Assembly: GCA_001792895.1 (NCBI GenBank)
Contig: MARA01000003.1
Coordinates: 1,674,001 to 1,738,000, forward strand
Source: Lentinus brumalis
Taxonomy: Eukaryota > Basidiomycota > Agaricomycetes > Polyporales > Polyporaceae
Length of the DNA: 64,000 nucleotides
Direction: 5' to 3'
This document shows, piece by piece, positions 23,413 through 34,726 of this stretch. How positions within the stretch are numbered: the first letter of the stretch is position 1; every line of letters starts with the position of its first letter. The position numbers and the translations under genes are program-made. The notes beneath the pieces were generated by a model, which saw only the letters and a list, made by a program, of their open reading frames with translations, ran no database searches and was not told where the DNA came from.

Positions 23413-24228
23413 ATGCTGCACTTGTATCATTGCTGTCCTAGTATCGTCTCGCTCATCCCGCATGTGTCTCTATCAGTTGTACCATCAGAATTTCGCATTG
23501 ACGTTGTACAGACATGACTATCTGTGCCATCACATTGGGGTAGGCATCGTTGATACATACTCGCCAGTACCTCCGCGGTGAGTGCTCCCGCCGTAACTGG
23601 CTGACTCACCAGTTACCTTCGTCCATCCTCCCCTGCCGGTTCCCTGCCGTACATCAGGACGCCAGATTGTCGAATCGATCAACAGCGCGTCAGAACAACA
23701 ACTTCTGTGCTCCTAAGGACCCCTTTCTCCGCTCCCGCTGACGAGAAGCCTTGCGCAATCCTAGGAATTGCATATGGTCGTGGGATGATTCAGCCAGAAT
23801 GCCAGGAAGAAGCCCCACACGCGGCTCGCAACCTTATGGCCCGCAACCAGGTGAGCGAGCCTGGGCGGACCGTTCGAAGCTGCCACTTACTCCTCCGCCA
23901 TGGCCCGCCGTGGCTCGGCTACTGTAGATGCGCTCGGGTTCATATTGCGACGCTTCCCATCCATCTACGATGTCCTTTGGGGCGATCTTTCGCCCAACAT
24001 GATCTTCGGGAACGTAATGTCCTCTAGTTTCGCCGTTATCTGCGGGACCCGCGTGATCCAGTCTGTCCGCCCGTACGTTGTTCGAGGTATTTTTACGGCT
24101 CGCCGTGCTCCAACGGAGGCGGCCCGCCCCAGAGCTGCGTCGAATATAAGGTGCGGCTCGACGGATGGAGGACCACTGAGTTGGGCACGATCAGGACTTC
24201 GACTTGACGTGCGTAGCTGTATCTCGCC
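23413..24228. other. Intergenic region upstream of carboxypeptidase
   Basis: No gene is supported. A 58-codon open stretch from 23900 ends at a donor-like GTACGT but has no second exon I can join. An AATATAAG sequence at 24143-24150, about 80 bases before the next ATG, may be the carboxypeptidase TATA box. Confidence 0.4.
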
Positions 24229-26809
24229 ATGGTGTCCTCCCTGAAGCTGCTGCTTTCTGCTGTGCTGCTGTGCGCGACGGGGACGAGTCTTGCGAGGTTC
24301 GCGGGAAGCGCGATGGAGGGCATGGAGACTGCCGAGTCTATCCAGCGGGAGCAGCTCGAGCGCATGCGCGACTTCCTCGGTCCGCGTGCTTCGTCCGACT
24401 CTGAGCCCGAGGATGCGCCCGCGGAGCCGACGGTCAAGAAGCGGGAGGCCCCCATCTCGTTCGCGAACCCGCGTGCGAGGGAGTTCTTCGTTGATGGGAC
24501 GAAGATCCCGGAAGGTGCGTGGTCGTGACCTGGTCTGCCCTGGACGAGCATCGTTCAGAGCGGCGCTGACTGGTTGGGTACACAGTCAACTTCGATGCGG
24601 GTCCTTCGTGGTCTGGTCTCATGCCCATCTCGGGTGCAAAGAACGAGACACGCAAGCTGTTCTTCTGGTACGTGTGTTTGTTGTACGACCTGTGTATTGC
24701 CGATGTACTGAAGGAACTCGTGCAGGTTCTGGCCTACCAATAACGCGTCGAACGTGAACGATCTCCTGTTCTGGACGAATGGTGCGTCGGGATCGCAGTG
24801 GCCGAGTCGACTGTGGTATTCAACGGCGTCTTGTTCCTAGGTGGTCCCGGATGCTCGTCGCTCGAGGGGTTCCTGCAGGAGAACGGTCCAATCTGTCAGT
24901 ATGCCTGCTACTTGGCTGCACATGTAGAACTGAACTTTTGTAGCTTGGTCTTGGGGCCAGTCAGAACCGACCCCGTGAGCACCCTACAGCTGCGTATTGC
25001 ATTGTCCGGAATACTGACTTTCACTTCATCAGGAACCCGTTTAGCTGGACCAACCTCTCGAACGTACTCTGGGTCGAACAACCTGTTGGGGTATGTTCCC
25101 ATTCAGTTGCTGCATGCGCGGTGCGGTGTGCTTACCGACGTTCTGCAGACCGGCTTTTCGCAAGGTGAACCAAACATCAGCAATGACGACGAGCTGGCAG
25201 CGCAAGTCGCCGGGTTCCTCGAGCAATTCTTGGAGGTCTTTGGCGAGCTCAAGGGCAGCAACTTCTTTGTGAGCGGAGAGAGCGTGAGTGTTCCCGGTCC
25301 CTCGTTGCACCTCACACATTTACGCTGACCAAATCCGTAGTATGCTGGCTTCTGTGAGTTTGGCGTTACACAGGCGGCGGCTCGCCGACTGACGTCGTAT
25401 TGCAGACGTTCCGTATATCGCCAACTTCCTGTATGAGCACCCGAACCCGCACCTCAACCTGAAGGGTATCTGGATCGCCGACCCGTCTCTCAGCTGGGGT
25501 CTTGTGCAGCAGGAGATCCCTGCCCTGCGTTTCGTTCAGGTCCGTCCATCTCGAACCCTCCTGTGGAATCGTTATCCTGAAGGTTATTCCTCTAGGCGAA
25601 CAAGAATGTGTTCCCGTTCAACTCGTCCTTCTCGGCGCAGCTTCAGAACATCTCGGATTCTTGCGGCTACACGGACTACCTCGATAAGTTCGTCACGTAT
25701 CCTCCGGCTGGACAGCTCCCCTTACCCGCCGGCGCGACGTTCAACAATGTCACGCGGGCAGTGGGCGTGAAGCCCGAGTGCAGGCTTCACAGTCCGATAC
25801 AACGTGCGGTCGGGGTGTCAGTGTTCTTTTTGGTGCTTGTTCCATGTTCGTCTGCTGACCTCGTCGCAGCATTAATCCTGTCTTCGACGTGTACCGTGTG
25901 ACTGACACGTTCCCGAACTTATGTGGGTGTATCATGTTGCCTCCGGCGCAGTGCGCGGGCTGACAGCAAGCTAGGGAGCGTATTGGGATTCCCTCGCTCT
26001 ACCCAAAAGTTCGTCTACTTCAACAGGTGAGTACGATATTCCCCCGGCATGTGGTGCATCTGCTGACCCGGCGTATCCCTCTAGGACTGATGTAAGGCGC
26101 TGCAAATTGTTTGTTCTCTTCGTAATGCTGAGAGGAAATGCAGGTGCAAAACGCGATTCATGCGCCTCATATCAACTGGGAGGCTTGCTCCGACGGCTCC
26201 GTGTACATCAACCCCACCACCGGGGACCCGGTAACGACCAGAGCGTGGCGTCGACTCTGAGCGTGCTCCCGAACGTCATCGAGAAGAGTGAGAGGGTCGC
26301 CATTGTGCATGGTCTGGCGGTGAGTTGCCGGAATCTGGTTTGACATAACGCACCGACGTTGATGATCTCCCTCTAGGACTTCATCCTCGTTGCTGAGGGA
26401 ACAAGGATCGCTATACAGTGCGTTCTTCCTCCTATATCTGTCTCTGGCTGTTTGCCGATCCATCGTTGTGTACAGAAACATGACCTGGAATGGCTTGCAA
26501 GGCTTCCAGACTCCGATCGAGGACGAGAGCTTCCTCGTCGAGAACATGGGTACCTTCGGGAACATGCATATCGAGCGTGGATTGACCTGTGAGCGGCTCT
26601 CTTTTGCACGCACTGAACTTGACGGCTGATGGAGTGAGCGATGCTAGATGTCGAGTTCTACTACAGCGGACACATGACTCCTCGTACGTTCTCGTAACAG
26701 CGCATCACGGATATGTGCTGACACAGTGCCTCTCACAGAGTTCGTCCCGTGGGCGGCTTACCAGACGATTGCTTACGTTCTGGGCAAGCGCGACTCGCCG
26801 TCCGCGTGA
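24229..26809 (+). CDS. Secreted serine carboxypeptidase (peptidase S10)
   Basis: Hydrolyses C-terminal residues from peptides, in the secretory route or outside the cell. It begins with a signal peptide (MVSSLKLLLSAVLLCATGTS) and a propeptide containing a KKRE site. About a dozen short introns are needed. The spliced product shows FFWFWPTNN, GGPGCSSLEGFLQENGPI, SWSWGQSEP, NPFSWTNLSNVLWVEQPVG and TGFSQGEP. The nucleophile is in GESYAGFYVPYIANFLYEHP. The catalytic Asp follows VAIVHGLA (DFILVAEGTRI), and the catalytic His is in YYSGHMTP before QFVPWAAYQT. The triad is therefore complete. Near 26201-26241 the frames before (HINWEACSDGS) and after (SVASTLSVLPNVIEK) join only with a 41-nt intron or a one-base frameshift. 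Sequence between 25980 and 26140 uses a tiny exon encoding only two or so residues (TD). The stop is at 26807-26809. Confidence 0.85.
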
Positions 26810-27673
26810 GCTCAGGTATGGGTAGCGACGGGAGGTGTTCGAAGCGACGTTCACAACTTGCTCTTCGGAATGCTTCCATCGACTTGATACGCGATCATGT
26901 CTGGAATGCAGTCAGGAAGCCGTCGCGGTGGAATTCAATGAGAATGTCATTCACCCTTGAACAGTGACCCATAACGCTTCATGAGTCTGCATGGGGCTGT
27001 GAGGTGTGGCACCACCGCTTAAATGAGCGATGCTTACTCCAAGTGTTTCGGGTGCACGAGGTAAGCCCTGCGCAGGTACAACAGTCGGTGCTGTCAGAAC
27101 AATGTCCGTTGGGGCCGTCATCATAAAACTCACTTGAAGTCGTCCGTGCTCTCAAACTGCATAGATAGCACTGGCCACAATGCGTAAGCATGACACTCAA
27201 GATTTATCCATCAGTGGAGGCAATCCTGCAGAAGGTACGTACTGATATCGTAGCCTCGCGTGGATGAGGGGTTGAGGGAGGTCCGACGCGAACGTCGTGC
27301 TTGGCTACTGGTATAGCATTGAGTAGGAGGTGTATATGCTTGTACACGTCCTCCTGGACTCCTTCAATCGGGAACTGTCTATCTTCGCCAACACTGCCAC
27401 AGGCACAGTCAGGATCGTTGAGTGCCTCGCCCGGATACATACCAACGTGGAGGATAGCCATTGTGTGGAAATGAATGAAGAGAGCGCAAGGCAAGGGACG
27501 AACTATTTGAGTATGTAGTATGTTCATGATCTTCTGCCAGTATCCGGGTCGAGGGCTACCCGACTTCCCGGCAGACGCGGGCGCGTACATAAGTAGATGA
27601 CTACCGCGCGCCTTGTTTACATTACTAGCTCTTCCAGGACGACATCCATTCCACTTTCACACAGGTATCCTCC
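26810..27673. other. Intergenic region without supported gene
   Basis: These 864 bp lie between two genes on the same strand. Open frames are short and resemble no family. It must hold the carboxypeptidase 3' UTR and the F-box gene promoter. Confidence 0.45.
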
Positions 27674-29486
27674 ATGGCTGGGCTTTTTGAACAAGCAGAA
27701 CTGCTCCTTGCTGGGATCCAGAAGGATGCCGCGATCTTAACGTGCGTAGTGAGCCTGAGCCACCCGTGCTGCCCAATGGACTGACAAAATCTTGACAGGC
27801 TCGTCGATGTAAGCGTACACCCTAGCTGCTATTGCAACGGACGAGTTAACTGACGATGGCGCTGTCCAGGCTGAGCGACTTCTGTCGCTTCTGAGGTCCT
27901 CGGTCTCCTTCGCGGGGACCATCCGTAACTCGCACATCCCCATCCATCAATTTCCCGACGAGATACTAGCTCTCATCTTTGGCCATGTACCCTCAATCAA
28001 ACTCGATGCTCATCCCGACGATCGGAATTGGAATTGGTCGTTGGTCGTGCTCGACGAGCTGGTTCCAATCACGCTAGTCTGCCGTCGCTGGCACGATGTC
28101 GCAATCTCGAGGTCAATGCTCTGGACTATCATCAATGTGTTCAGGGAGTTTTCACCCAAAAACGAAGTCTACTTACGCCGCGCGGGGACGGCACCACTCA
28201 TATGCCGACTATTTCTGATTCAAGATGACGAGCGATCCACCCTGGACTTCCTGGGAGCATATCATGAACAGATCCGGGAATTGCAACTGTTAGTTCCGTT
28301 TGTATGGGATGGAGAAGTGTCTGCTCTGCTCCGGTTTCCTATGCCCTCTCTGGAACAAGTCCGGCTCCAACAAGTGATGCGCGAGTACGGTCTCGATCGG
28401 CGCTCGGTCTTCAATCGGCAGCTGCTATTTGACGGGTGTACCCCTCGCCTTAGGAAACTGGCGATCTATAACATCAGTGATTTCCCAGCGAACAGATTCG
28501 AGCAATTAACAGACCTGGATCTAAGGCCTTCAATGGGCCAGTGGATAGAGCACACTGCCTTCCTAGCATTCCTTTCCCGCTGCCCTATGCTTCAGCATCT
28601 CGCCGTTCGCTACCTTCATTTCGGTCCCACCGCGTCCGAAGTACTTCGACAACAGCTGCCCCATCTTCGAACCCTCATCATCTGGCACGCTGAAACAGTT
28701 CTCGCATGCCACCACCTTCTATCCTCCATCTTACTGCCGCTGGACGTCTCTGTTGCCGTAACCTTCCCTCCTTTGCGAGACGTCGCCGAGGTCACCAATC
28801 TGCATGGGTCCACAATGAGTCTGTGCAAGGGCGTCACCCGTGTATCCGTCGTCTTTGACGATCGGGACCGCATTGTGACTGTGGTTGCCATGGGCATGGC
28901 ACTTGCGCACGTGCAGTTCTCCCTCCAAGATGTTCCCCAAGGACCCTCGGATTGGGCTTCCGTCGTTTCATGGCTCTCTCCTCATGGCTACAGCGTCACG
29001 GAGTTGTGGCTCAGTTTCAGATCTCACTTCCCCCTAGTTGCGAGCTACAGTCCCGATACTGTAGCAGCGATACTTGAAGCCTTTCCTTCCGTGACATCCC
29101 TCACCGTGCACATCGACGACAGTGCTCGCTGCACCTCCCCTGGTGGTAACGACTGCTGGTTGCGGACCGCGGGTCTTTTCGACATCCCATCCCGAATTTC
29201 CCACCTTCGTCTGTGCTTATCCCACGACATCGCTCCAAGTCCTGGACTAGCAGCAATGGGCGAGATCAAATCGCGGGCTCAGAAGGGTAATCGCCTCACC
29301 AGTCTCGTACTCGACCTCCCATCGGTCGGTCTGGTGTGCTCCACGGTGACTAGCCTACGAGGAATGGCGGACGTGGTTGAGATCAGACAATCATCGAGGT
29401 GTTCTTGGATGGAGGCTCCCGAAGTCTACCTGGATCCCCCACACAAGCTCTGGCCCGAGTGGACTGGAGAGTTTTTCTGGGACTAG
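27674..29486 (+). CDS. F-box protein
   Basis: Probable substrate adaptor for an SCF ubiquitin ligase. Exon 1 (27674-27741) encodes MAGLFEQAELLLAGIQKDAA. A 10-nt micro-exon (27799-27808) keeps the frame. The main exon from 27870 encodes AERLLSLLRSSVSFAG, then the F-box: IHQFPDEILALIFGHVPS, ITLVCRRWHDVAISRSMLW. The rest (about 400 residues) is Leu-rich with spaced LRKLAIYNI, LEQVRLQQV, LRTLIIWHA and VTSLTVHID type elements, the irregular leucine-rich-repeat pattern common in expanded agaricomycete F-box families. It ends WPEWTGEFFWD. These families are large and fast-evolving, so the substrate cannot be inferred. The start is supported by both short introns keeping phase. Confidence 0.85.
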
Positions 29487-29669
29487 GACGATTTACGGAA
29501 TAGAAGGACTTCTGATTCTGCACAAAGTAGCTTCCGTTGAGCTAGGTATTTACTCTGACGCTATTCATCCTGATACATGCCCCGTCCCAGTGATTTCGTA
29601 GGTATTCAGTGCCGTCACACACCTTACATTCGACCTCCTTCCGACTTGCGTGCGTGTACCCAAACCCCA

Positions 29670-30281
29670 CTATGCATACACGACCGTAGTCGTTTCCAGA
29701 CCATACTCTATATGACCATCCGGCTGACGAGAGAAACGATCAATCAACTGAAACATATGTAGCGGAAGCGGACGTACCGGACAGTCACGGAAGGTCTCCA
29801 CGACAGTGAAGAACAACTCGGTGCCATCAGCTATCCCGCTGAGAGTCGGAGCGGTCAGCGTCGCCGGCGGGGGCGGGGGTGTGGTCATCGGCGGAAGCCC
29901 TGCGGACAAGCCACGACGTGGTCAGTATCACGCACGGTTATGTATCGTTAAAACCTACGTACCGAAGTTCGGGATGAGGAAATTGCCGAAGTCGAAGGAG
30001 AAACTGCCGTCCACCAGCCCTCCGGACGTCGCCACATCCGCGGCGGTGGGGGCGGACGTGGAGAGATAGACCGAGATGAGGCTGTACCCCGACTCGCAGA
30101 AGTTGGCGTCCGAGTAGTGGAACGGGAAGGTCGACCCGGGTACGATCGTGCTCCCGTTAGCTGGTGCGGTGGTCGTACCATGAGCGCTGACGACCTGCTG
30201 ACGTTTCCCAAGGGGAATCGCGCCGTGAGCAGCAGAGGCGAGGGCGAGGGCGGTGAGGAGGACAGAGGAGAGGATCTGCAT
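29670..30281 (-). CDS. Small secreted protein, tandem copy A
   Basis: I do not recognise a named family. Three exons give about 165 residues: exon 1 from 30281, exon 2 after an acceptor near 29903, exon 3 after a 54-nt intron. It starts with a signal peptide, MQILSSVLLTALALASAAHG, followed by IPLGKRQQV, where KR fits a Kex2 site leaving an N-terminal Gln. The mature part has HGTTTAPANGSTIVPGSTFP, CESGYSLISVYLSTSAPTAA and SFSFDFGNFLIPNFG. A Pro-rich linker follows, then LTAPTLSGIADGTELFFTVV, a second Cys in FRDCP, and IEYGLETTTVVYA. Two cysteines in the mature chain could form one disulfide. Copy B at 31146-31755 shares the whole layout and the intron phases. Secretion is well supported; function is unknown. 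Confidence 0.8.
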
Positions 30282-31145
30282 CTTGGGAGTCCGGTGAGGT
30301 AGGTGGGTTCAAGGACGGCGTATTTATACCTGCCAGGTGACGATCTCTTATGCCCTTGCTTGAATTTGGTCGTGGGTCCACGCCTATTGTCGACAGATCG
30401 CTGGTACGCTGGGCAGGATATGTCAGTGCGGTCGGACACGGGCATGATGGAGAGGATCCGTTCACCGCCATGACACAAAAGACGCTGCAACTTACCAAGA
30501 ATAGGAATAGCCGTTTGCCCGTAGAGACGCGTCCAACTGCCCGGGTCTTGGGGAGTATATCCAGTCACTGGCCCAGAGCTTGTCAGCCGCATGCGCCAAA
30601 GTGAGGCGTCATCTAGACGACGCAGTCCGAAGATAGGTACGGCGCACCGCCTAGGTGGAGGTCGACAGATTCTCGCCTGGAAAGGGAGGTCGCACGTTTG
30701 TCTTCGCGTCTGCCGAGCGAACAGCACGGATCGAACATTGTCAACACCTCGCAAACACCGACGCAGCGCGGACTCTGTGGGAGAAAGCATCTCTGGAGTT
30801 TGTCATAACAAGATTCAGGTGAGAAAGCGCTCGTCGACCTTAGTGTTGGTACCTGGTGCCAGGTGGGTCTGCACGGATATGCTGTTGCGTCCTGGAGTTA
30901 CGGCAGTGGTGCGGGCCTTCTACGCCGGAGATGATGCATTGATGGCTGAGCTCATCTTCCAACTCATCGATGGGCCCGACGAGCAGCGTGCAAGTATCGA
31001 AGCCGTTCGAGTTGCCGCACATTTTCGGGTGTTCGGAACCGGTGGCAATCAAGAAGAAGTTCTCGAGCATCGTGCCAAGAACTTGATTATTCGTTGGAAA
31101 TATGAAGTAGTACTGTAGTATAACTTCTTCGACAGGAGGATGACT
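30282..31145. other. Spacer between tandem secreted genes
   Basis: Holds the promoter of copy A, with TATAAA near 30324-30329, and the 3' region of copy B. I looked for a third, degenerate copy and saw none of the shared motifs. Confidence 0.45.
30323..30332 (-). promoter_or_regulatory. Core promoter of secreted copy A
   Basis: CAGGTATAAA on the minus strand, ending 42 bases upstream of the ATG. The identical 10-mer sits at nearly the same distance in copy B. Confidence 0.65.
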
Positions 31146-31755
31146 TCATCCGTAAACGACAGTGGTTGTCTCGAATCCAGTATAGCCCTGGTGCCACTGA
31201 GAAAGCATAAGATGATCAGCGACCCGCAAATGGATGACCGAGGATATGTGATTGCTTACGGGGCAATCGTCGGTTTCCACGACAGTCAAGTAGAGCGTCG
31301 TGTCGGCAGGAACATCCAGGGTCGGCATCGTGAATGACGATGGCGGCGGCTGCGGGCCACTTGGCGGGAGCGGTGGGAGCCCTACAGACACGGGATGTCA
31401 ATAAATGACGTCGAGCGCGTTTTCTGCAGTTTCACCCACCATTGGCGGGGGCTTCAAACCCGCCGAAACTGTATATGTAGCTCCCGTCGGCCAGCCCGGC
31501 GCGCGAAACGTCTGCGGCGGTGGGTGGAGATGTGCTGAGGTACACCTCCACGGGGACGTAGGTGATGAAGCAGTAATTCATGAGCTGATAGGAAAAAGGG
31601 AAGCTCTGGCCGGGGGCAACGACCGTCCCATTGGCGGGCTGGAGGGTGGTGCCATGCTCAGGGACGACATTGGTCTGGCGTTTCGAAAGGACGGAAGCGT
31701 CGACGACGGAGAGGAGAGCGAGGGCAGAAGTGACAACCGCGATGAAGGAGCGCAT
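31146..31755 (-). CDS. Small secreted protein, tandem copy B
   Basis: Paralog of the gene at 29670-30281. Three exons: 31755 to about 31438, then an exon after an acceptor near 31383, then a last exon encoding WHQGYTGFETTTVVYG. The signal peptide is MRSFIAVVTSALALLSVVDA, followed by a Kex2-like SVLSKRQTN. The mature part has HGTTLQPANGTVVAPGQSFP, NYCFITYVPVEVYLSTSPPT, AADVSRAGLADGSYIYSFGG and FEAPANG. A Pro-rich linker and FTMPTLDVPADTTLYLTVVE, DDCP follow. The first intron is phase 1 and the second phase 0, as in copy A. The conserved positions are the two Cys, the GTT..PANG and VYLST..PTAADV blocks and the ETTTVVY end. Function is unknown; an effector, wall-associated or structural role is equally open. 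Confidence 0.82.
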
Positions 31756-32222
31756 CTTTGGTCTGGGGATTTCAAGTGAGTGAGACCAGAGCTTTTATAC
31801 CTGACTTCCGAGACGTTGACGGTGCCTGATGCCGCGACCATCCCTGCCGTGTTGCAGAAGTCGAGTTCGCTCACAGAGCGGGAGAAGGCGGTGACACCGT
31901 ACGGTGAAGACAGCCATGGCGCCGATAGCGCTTTCGGCGATACAATGACCGACCTTCAGCTCCCGGGCATTCCGATACACGGCGCAGGAACCGATTTGCA
32001 GGACCTGCCGGGATGGGTTGCCCAGAAAGGGCGCTTTAATGACGCAAAGTTCGCCACAACAGCGCTAGAGTTGTGATGAACTATGCAACACCGCCGGCCA
32101 CCTCAGCGGGTCCAACATCCACCGTGCCCGGGTATGACTGTGTGCAAAAGTGGTCAGCACAGCACACTGGCCAGGCCTGATCGTGGAGTTTGTCACCGTA
32201 CCAGAGGGCGTTTCACGGTCAA
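31756..32222. other. Promoter region of secreted copy B and 3' spacer
   Basis: No gene is seen. The left end holds the core promoter described at 31794-31803. The right end is the 3' flank of the hydrolase gene. Confidence 0.45.
31794..31803 (-). promoter_or_regulatory. Core promoter of secreted copy B
   Basis: CAGGTATAAA on the minus strand, ending 39 bases upstream of the ATG and identical to the element of copy A. Confidence 0.65.
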
Positions 32223-33388
32223 TCAGACCTTGAATGAATACTGGTCTCCCCTGTTGAGATAGACGACCTTCTGGTCGAGACCGGCTTGTGTTACCAAGTC
32301 TTGGAAATCCTGACACGGTATGTCAGCATCAACCTCACAAGAAGGTGAGTGATAACACGCCTTGAGTGGACTCTTGAACACGTCATAATCGTCGTAGTGG
32401 ATGGGTATGGTGACATCTGGATTGATGAGATGTACGAGTTGAACGCCTGGCAGAAGAGGTAAAAAATCCCGACGTCTGTCGCATCGAGCGATTCTGGGAG
32501 GAGCGTACCCTGCTCTGCGTCCATCGTTACCATGAGCAGCGGAATACTGGGAGCAGGAATGGTCGTGCCGCCCAGATGGACCAACATGAGGTCCACGTGT
32601 GGGAAGTTCTGCGGAATGGTCTTCAGCTCGTCGACCATCAGTGTATCACCGCTGATATAGATTCTGTAAGGCTTTCTTTCAGCCCCGAACAACTCGACCA
32701 TCCACCCGTTGGTTGGCGGGAGAGCACCAATCGCCTTGTTGACCATCTCCATCATGCCTGTCTGGACGTGCTTTCCAGGCATGGCCGTCACCCTGAACTT
32801 CGCGTCCCTAGCGATGATGTCCGCTGCCTCCCAGGTGTCTAAGGCGGTGACGGCCGTGAACGGTTCTCCTTTGTACTGCGCGGTGGTCAAGTGGTGTGCC
32901 GCGTGTGGGGTGGTCACAATGGGGAGATCGCGGCGAAGACGGTCTTCGACAAGCTTGTCAAAGTGGTCTTCGTGGTAGTGCGACAAGAGGACGAGATGGA
33001 TAGGCGGGAGCTGATTTAGCGGAATGGATGGATTGGTGAGGCGCTTTGCAGTCACGCCTGGTCCAAGATGAACGTGATCTTAGGTACAAGGGGTGAATCG
33101 ATGAGCAAGAATCAAGGGTGAGAGGTTCAAGTACTCACCACCGGCATGAAGGAAGTTGGGGTCGGTCATGATACGCAATCCACGCCATTCGAGAAGAGTA
33201 GTCGCAGTGCCGACGAACGTGAGGGTTGCGTTCTCGCCGCCGGGGTTCGTTGGATGCACCTTGTGCTCGTGAGGGATAGGCACAGGGCCGACCTGCGCTT
33301 GTGCGTTCGCCTCAGGTTTCGTGGGCGGCCGCGCATCGGCAACGTCGAGAGTCAAGTTTGCGGCGAGCTTGATATTTGGAGCTGACAT
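32223..33388 (-). CDS. Metallo-beta-lactamase-fold hydrolase
   Basis: Member of the beta-lactamase-like superfamily that includes UlaG and NAPE-PLD-type hydrolases; the substrate is unknown. Four exons. Exon 1 from 33388 has ATLTFVGTATTLLEWRGLRI and MTDPNFLHAG. Exon 2 gives DHVHLGPGVTAKRLTNPSIP, then LVLLSHYHEDHFDKLVEDRL, whose HYHEDH is the metal-binding HxHxDH motif. PIVTTPHAAHHL, VTAMPGKHVQTGMME, PYRIYISGDTLMVDEL and DLMLVHLGGTT follow, supplying further metal ligands. Exon 3 gives VQLVHLINPDVTIPIHYDDY and DVFKSPLK. The last exon (32309-32223) gives DFQDLVTQAGLDQKVVYLNR and ends QYSFKV. The last intron (32360-32310) appears to use a GC donor, because the only nearby GT donor gives an early stop. 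No signal peptide is seen, so it is probably cytosolic. It is divergent from the kinase gene, 191 bp apart. Confidence 0.88.
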
Positions 33389-33579
33389 GGTGTCTCGTCG
33401 TCGTTGTATGCGGCGAGCTCGTCGTGCTGGACGTTGGGTGCAGACGCGCCGGGGGAGTGAGAACTGACGTCACCGACGCGCCCAAGTCTCGCGACCACGT
33501 GCGCTGTGTACTGAGATAACGATCCGCGTCAAGACTCTGCCTACACCAGCAATCACGCCAGTAGAACCTGGACGACGCG
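33389..33579. promoter_or_regulatory. Shared divergent promoter, hydrolase / kinase
   Basis: 191 bp between divergent start codons. It contains several ACGT-type and GC-rich stretches but no TATA box. Confidence 0.5.
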
Positions 33580-34481
33580 ATGGACAGGGTTGCTGACGAG
33601 CTATCACAATATCTCCTTGATCGCTTCAGAAGGTAAGCATCAGTATAGCTGCGACAAAGGCAAGATATTGAGGCTCACCGTTTTTGTTTTGAGTCAGGAC
33701 ACCTCCGGATGGCCGACTCCTTGTAGGCATCGCGGGTGTTCCCGCGTCCGGCAAGTCCACGCTGGCCCGCCTCGTCGTGGAGAGAGTCAACGAGGCGGCA
33801 CAATTATCCTCGACTGACAGCGTTGCCGCTGAGAATGCTCTGAACGCTGCAGTCAATGAAGGGACATCCGCAACACCCGTCGCGGTGTACGTAGGGCTTG
33901 ATGGATGGCACCTCACGCGTGCGCAACTCGACGCAATGCCCGACCCGAAACTGGCGCACGATCGTCGCGGAGCGCATTGGACGTTCGATGGCGAGGGATA
34001 CGTCGCTTTCATCCGCGCACTCCGCAAGCCCGTAGACCTTTCCCATTCCACAGACACATCATCGGGGTCGCAGATAGTATATGCACCTTCGTTTTCTCAC
34101 GAGAAGAAGGATCCTGTCTTTGACTCCATTGCCATATACCCTCATCATCGACTTGTCATCATCGAGGGCCTGTACACGTTCTTGAATATCCCACCATGGT
34201 CTGCCGCGGCTGAGTTGCTCGACGAGCGATGGTGGGTGGAGATTGGAGAAGAGGAGGCGGAGAGGAGATTGGTCGCACGGCACGTGAAGACCGGTGTCGC
34301 GAAGGACATGGAGGAGGCGATCTGGAGGTCGAGGGAGAATGACGCACCAAGTAAGTGTCGCAGACAATTTGCACACTTCACCGCTGATGAAAGCCGTGAA
34401 GATGGACGTTTCATTCGAGAAAATATGATGCAGCCCACCAGGGTTATCCGGAGCGTAGATGATCCCACCTATAGCGTATGA
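33580..34481 (+). CDS. P-loop kinase, uridine kinase / YFH7-like
   Basis: Small-molecule kinase of the phosphoribulokinase/uridine kinase fold. Exon 1 encodes MDRVADELSQYLLDRFRR. Exon 2 begins TPPDGRLLVGIAGVPASGKS, a Walker A loop (GVPASGKST), followed by TLARLVVERVNEA. VYVGLDGWHLTRAQLDAMPD carries the Asp expected at the substrate site, and RRGAHWTFDGEGYVAFIRAL is typical of this group. YAPSFSHEKKDPVFDSIAIY and RLVIIEGLYTFLNIPPW match the Walker B region, and RLVARHVKTGVAKDMEEAIW resembles the lid. The last exon gives GRFIRENMMQPTRVIRSVDD and ends PTYSV. Introns lie near 33635-33697 and 34350-34409. Fungal proteins of this layout include yeast Yfh7, an ATPase of unknown physiological substrate. 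The exact substrate cannot be read here. Confidence 0.86.
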
Positions 34482-34726
34482 GTAATTCACTCAGTAGTGC
34501 GGAAGGCGACAGTATCGGAGCCAATCATCGAACACACCGTGGCATGTGCGCGCAAGATCGTCAAGCAACATCAGGAATTAGGTAGAATACAGTATGGCGT
34601 CCGGGGGTATGGATGCAGGAAGGAGTGCTCTGTTGGTACAACCACGTTGGTGCCTATCAGTCCACTTTACGCTCAGCGGTGACTGTGAAAAGCTATCAGC
34701 AACCCGGAGAGAAAGACACAGTAGGA

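Noticed and set aside
23900..24075. 58-codon frame (MARRGSATVDALGFILRRF...) ending at a GTACGT
   Set aside because: No second exon can be joined, no family is recognisable, and it lies in the promoter region of the carboxypeptidase.
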